This document shows positions 3,665 to 5,924 of a stretch of DNA of 5,924 nucleotides, piece by piece. The notes under the pieces were generated by a model. That model ran no database searches. It saw only the letters and a program-made list of their open reading frames with translations, and was not told the DNA's origin. A program made the position numbers and the translations under genes. The number at the start of each line of letters is the position of its first letter. Positions within the stretch are counted from its first letter, which is position 1. This DNA comes from Chloroflexota bacterium (GTDB lineage Bacteria > Chloroflexota > Anaerolineae > Fen-1058), in the NCBI GenBank assembly GCA_016219235.1, contig JACRBO010000373.1:1-5924 (forward strand). Reading direction: 5' to 3'.

Positions 3665-5924
3665 CTAGCGAATTTGCCATTGCGTGACCAGTGCATTGAG
3701 TTGGGCTTGATCGTCGCCCGTCGTCAGGCCGGCCGCCAGACGGAGTTCGTTCAGCGCTTGCGTCAGATCGCCCAGTTGCCGATAAACGAGCGCCAGGTTT
3801 TTATGCGCCTCCCACACATTAGGGGCGTCGGGCGCTAACTCGATATACCGTTGATACGCCGCAGCCGCCTGGGGCAATTCTTGCAATCGATAATGGCTGA
3901 ACGCTAAAGCGCTGTAGGCTTCGGCGCGGTGGGGTTCTATATTCACCACTTGCTGGTAAGCATCCCGCGCCAACGGCCAGGCTGCCTGGTCGGCATAGAT
4001 TTGGCCTTGTTGCAGGTAAGTGTCGGCATAGGCCGGGTTAAGCCGCAGCGATTGCGCCAGCTTTTCCAGCGCGCGATCCGGATCATGTTGGTATTTCTGT
4101 TCGAACTCCGCCCACTCATTCCAATAGGCTGCGTTACTCGGACTTAGCCGCACGGCCTGCGTGTAATAGTCGTCGGCCAGCGCCGCCAGATTCGATCGGG
4201 CTGCGGTGTTGACGGGCAATTCAGGCAAATAAAAACGCGCGAGATTCAGCGTGTGATCGGGATACAGGGGATTCAGCGCACGCGCCTGCTGAAGCGCCGC
4301 TTGCGCCGCGTACAACAAGTCCAGGCGATTCAACTGCGCTAGCTGGTGATCGTCAAGGGCCAACACATCACCTAGCCGGGTCTGGTCGCTTAGCCGGGAT
4401 GGTGTTTCGATGCCGGATGCAATCACGGACTGGGCTTGTTGAACTAAGGCGCGCCCCCATGCTAGAAAATAAAAATCTTGTTGTGGCGCTAACCTGATCG
4501 CCTGGCGAAACAGACCCGCCGCCGCGGCGGGCGACGTCGCTGCGTGCTCTGTGCCCAACTTGTGATAAACATCGGCGCGAATCGGATTGAGGTCGGCGAA
4601 GTGAAGCCAGATACCGCCCAACCCGATCAGGATCACCGCACCGATCGGGCCGGAGCGCCGTTGGGGCCGCGCTGCGTTATCGGCTGGCAGCCAGGCCAGC
4701 GCGATTAACGCCATCAACAGCGCGACGCCCAGCAACGTGATGAAATACACATCGACGACGTGCGCGACTTGCGTCGATCGCACCAGCACTGCGGCAACGT
4801 CAGCCGGATCGACGGGTGTTTGAGCCAGCCCGCTCAGGTAGCCGGCCAGCGCCACTTCGAAGATCGCTGACAGCCCCAGACTGCCGAGGGCAAACGCCCC
4901 GATCGATTGCGCGGCGACCCGCCGGGTCGTTAAACTGTGACTATGTTGCAGATCGACCCAGGTCAGCGCGAGTGCCGAGAGCCAGGTCACACTCAGCAGC
5001 GCCGGCAAGACGGTGCTGGGCTGGTTAGTAAGCGCATTGAAAGTCAAAGCCCGCCAAATCAGTGAGAGGCTATTTGTCTGGCCCGGCGTGAGAGTGGTAA
5101 AGGCAAAGAGCAGGGTGCATAGAATTGCCGCCGCAATCAGGCCAGACGTCGCCGCCTGGAGGATAACGCCCTGCGGCGCAGGTATTTGCACTGACGAGCC
5201 GCGGTCGTCAAGGGGCCGGGCAATGAGCCGGCCGGAACCCAGCACCACGCTGATGGCGGCGAACATCCAGAAGGCGATACGCGTGGTGACCAGGGCCAGG
5301 CCAAATTGAATCTCCAGCAAATGCGCCGTCATGCTGCCCAGCAGGGCAACCATCAGAAACTGATCCCGCATACTCAATGCAGACAGCGATGCTTCAGAGC
5401 GATGGCGCAGCGCCCGGGCAATGGCAAACACGATCGGGGCTGCGACGTTGCCGGCGCCCAGACCAAGACCAACATAGCGTATATCGGCCAGAACCAGTGC
5501 GCTGAGCGCCCCAAGGACTGTGCAGGCAATCCACGTCACACTAAAGAGCCTGTTTTGCCGGCGCGTGGCGATCAAGCCCAGGCGGCGGAAACCATGAGCG
5601 AACACGCTGGCATAGACGAACTGATACGCCAGCCAGCCCAGCCAGCCGATCTGGGTGAGCGTGTCCCAGGTTTCATTGTGGCTGCGATCGATCGTGACAT
5701 CATAGGATTGAACGGATTCAAGGCCGGGCGCGGCGACTTGTCGAAAAGCAAAATAGAGCGTGTCTGGCCCGTAGCCTAGCAGCGGCCGCAAGGCGTTCAA
5801 CGCGTCGGTCATTCCGTCTGGAGACTGTACTGGGGCATGCGGCAATATCAGACGGGAGGCATTATCCCAGTACCACAGGCGCGCAGTTGCGGAGTCCCCT
5901 TGTGAAACGGTGAGACTGGTTAAG
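3665..5924 (-). CDS. O-antigen ligase/polymerase-like (Wzy/WaaL/PglL superfamily) membrane protein with C-terminal TPR domain (5' end outside window)
   Basis: The frame stays open from the stop at 3665 to the window edge, giving 752 visible residues; the N-terminus is missing. A TTG at 5845 is not the start, because the residues upstream (ARLWYWDNASRLI) continue the family pattern. Numbered from the edge, RPLLGYGPD (46-54) and DRSHNETWD (79-87) are the conserved elements of the large periplasmic loop; His82 is in the position of the conserved histidine of WaaL-type ligases. About nine or ten hydrophobic segments follow (roughly 93-112, 127-146, 151-173, 187-212, 216-229, 254-276, 304-322, 338-366, 390-412, 426-442). 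A tail of about 300 residues from about 451 contains several TPRs, clearest at 596-736. Family members transfer or polymerise lipid-linked glycans outside the membrane, onto lipid or, in the PglL/PilO branch, onto pilin. The substrate cannot be told here. It precedes the arl genes in the same direction but is separated by 103 bases and a hairpin, so it may be a separate transcript. Confidence 0.8.
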   Translation of the reverse strand, partial: LTSLTVSQGDSATARLWYWDNASRLILPHAPVQSPDGMTDALNALRPLLGYGPDTLYFAFRQVAAPGLESVQSYDVTIDRSHNETWDTLTQIGWLGWLAYQFVYASVFAHGFRRLGLIATRRQNRLFSVTWIACTVLGALSALVLADIRYVGLGLGAGNVAAPIVFAIARALRHRSEASLSALSMRDQFLMVALLGSMTAHLLEIQFGLALVTTRIAFWMFAAISVVLGSGRLIARPLDDRGSSVQIPAPQGVILQAATSGLIAAAILCTLLFAFTTLTPGQTNSLSLIWRALTFNALTNQPSTVLPALLSVTWLSALALTWVDLQHSHSLTTRRVAAQSIGAFALGSLGLSAIFEVALAGYLSGLAQTPVDPADVAAVLVRSTQVAHVVDVYFITLLGVALLMALIALAWLPADNAARPQRRSGPIGAVILIGLGGIWLHFADLNPIRADVYHKLGTEHAATSPAAAAGLFRQAIRLAPQQDFYFLAWGRALVQQAQSVIASGIETPSRLSDQTRLGDVLALDDHQLAQLNRLDLLYAAQAALQQARALNPLYPDHTLNLARFYLPELPVNTAARSNLAALADDYYTQAVRLSPSNAAYWNEWAEFEQKYQHDPDRALEKLAQSLRLNPAYADTYLQQGQIYADQAAWPLARDAYQQVVNIEPHRAEAYSALAFSHYRLQELPQAAAAYQRYIELAPDAPNVWEAHKNLALVYRQLGDLTQALNELRLAAGLTTGDDQAQLNALVTQWQIR

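Noticed and set aside
5013..5779. Plus-strand open frames opposite the membrane protein gene
   Set aside because: The minus-strand frame has ordered hydrophobic segments and the GYGPD and SHNET motifs; the plus-strand frames have no such features.
5836..5845. Start of the O-antigen ligase-like gene at TTG 5845
   Set aside because: The frame is open upstream to the window edge and the upstream residues fit the family, so the gene is 5'-truncated by the window.
1..5924. tRNA, rRNA, CRISPR array, insertion sequence or riboswitch
   Set aside because: I looked on both strands and saw no cloverleaf, regularly spaced repeat, transposase motif or terminal inverted repeat pair; coding sequence leaves almost no room for them.

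Overview
All genes in this window read on the minus strand, and coding sequence fills it almost end to end. The DNA is GC-rich. The mixture of gene types points to a bacterium of the Chloroflexota, probably Anaerolineae-like (inference, about 0.75). It has bacterial CheR and CheW genes with bacterial Shine-Dalgarno sites, and a Wzy/WaaL-type membrane protein with C-terminal TPRs whose GYGPD and DRSHNET motifs resemble Chloroflexota proteins as I remember them. Between these lie three proteins that look like archaeal archaellum components.

In transcription order, from high to low coordinates, the layout is as follows. (1) 5924-3665 is the C-terminal 752 residues of an O-antigen ligase/polymerase-like multispanning membrane protein with a TPR tail; its N-terminus lies outside the window. 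(2) 3664-3562 is a 103-base gap, the only sizeable non-coding stretch, holding a 7-bp hairpin and an AT-rich island. (3) 3561-2986 encodes a coiled coil, a Pro/Ala linker and an ArlD/E-like domain. (4) 2993-2529 encodes an ArlG (FlaG)-like protein that overlaps its predecessor by 8 bases and starts with TTG. (5) 2503-2003 encodes an ArlF (FlaF)-like protein. (6) 1981-1463 encodes CheW. (7) 1438-1 encodes CheR with C-terminal TPRs and runs off the window.

Genes 3 to 7 are so tightly packed (gaps of -8, 25, 21 and 24 bases) that they are probably one operon. The likely theme is taxis driven by an archaellum in a bacterium. ArlG and ArlF would form part of the stator/anchor in the envelope. The ArlC/D/E-like protein would sit at the cytoplasmic face of the motor, where in archaea it receives the chemotaxis signal. 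CheW and CheR belong to the receptor array that generates that signal. The filament (ArlB), motor (ArlH, ArlI, ArlJ), CheA, CheY and receptor genes are not in the window. The linkage of archaellum structural genes to bacterial-type chemotaxis genes is the main point of interest.
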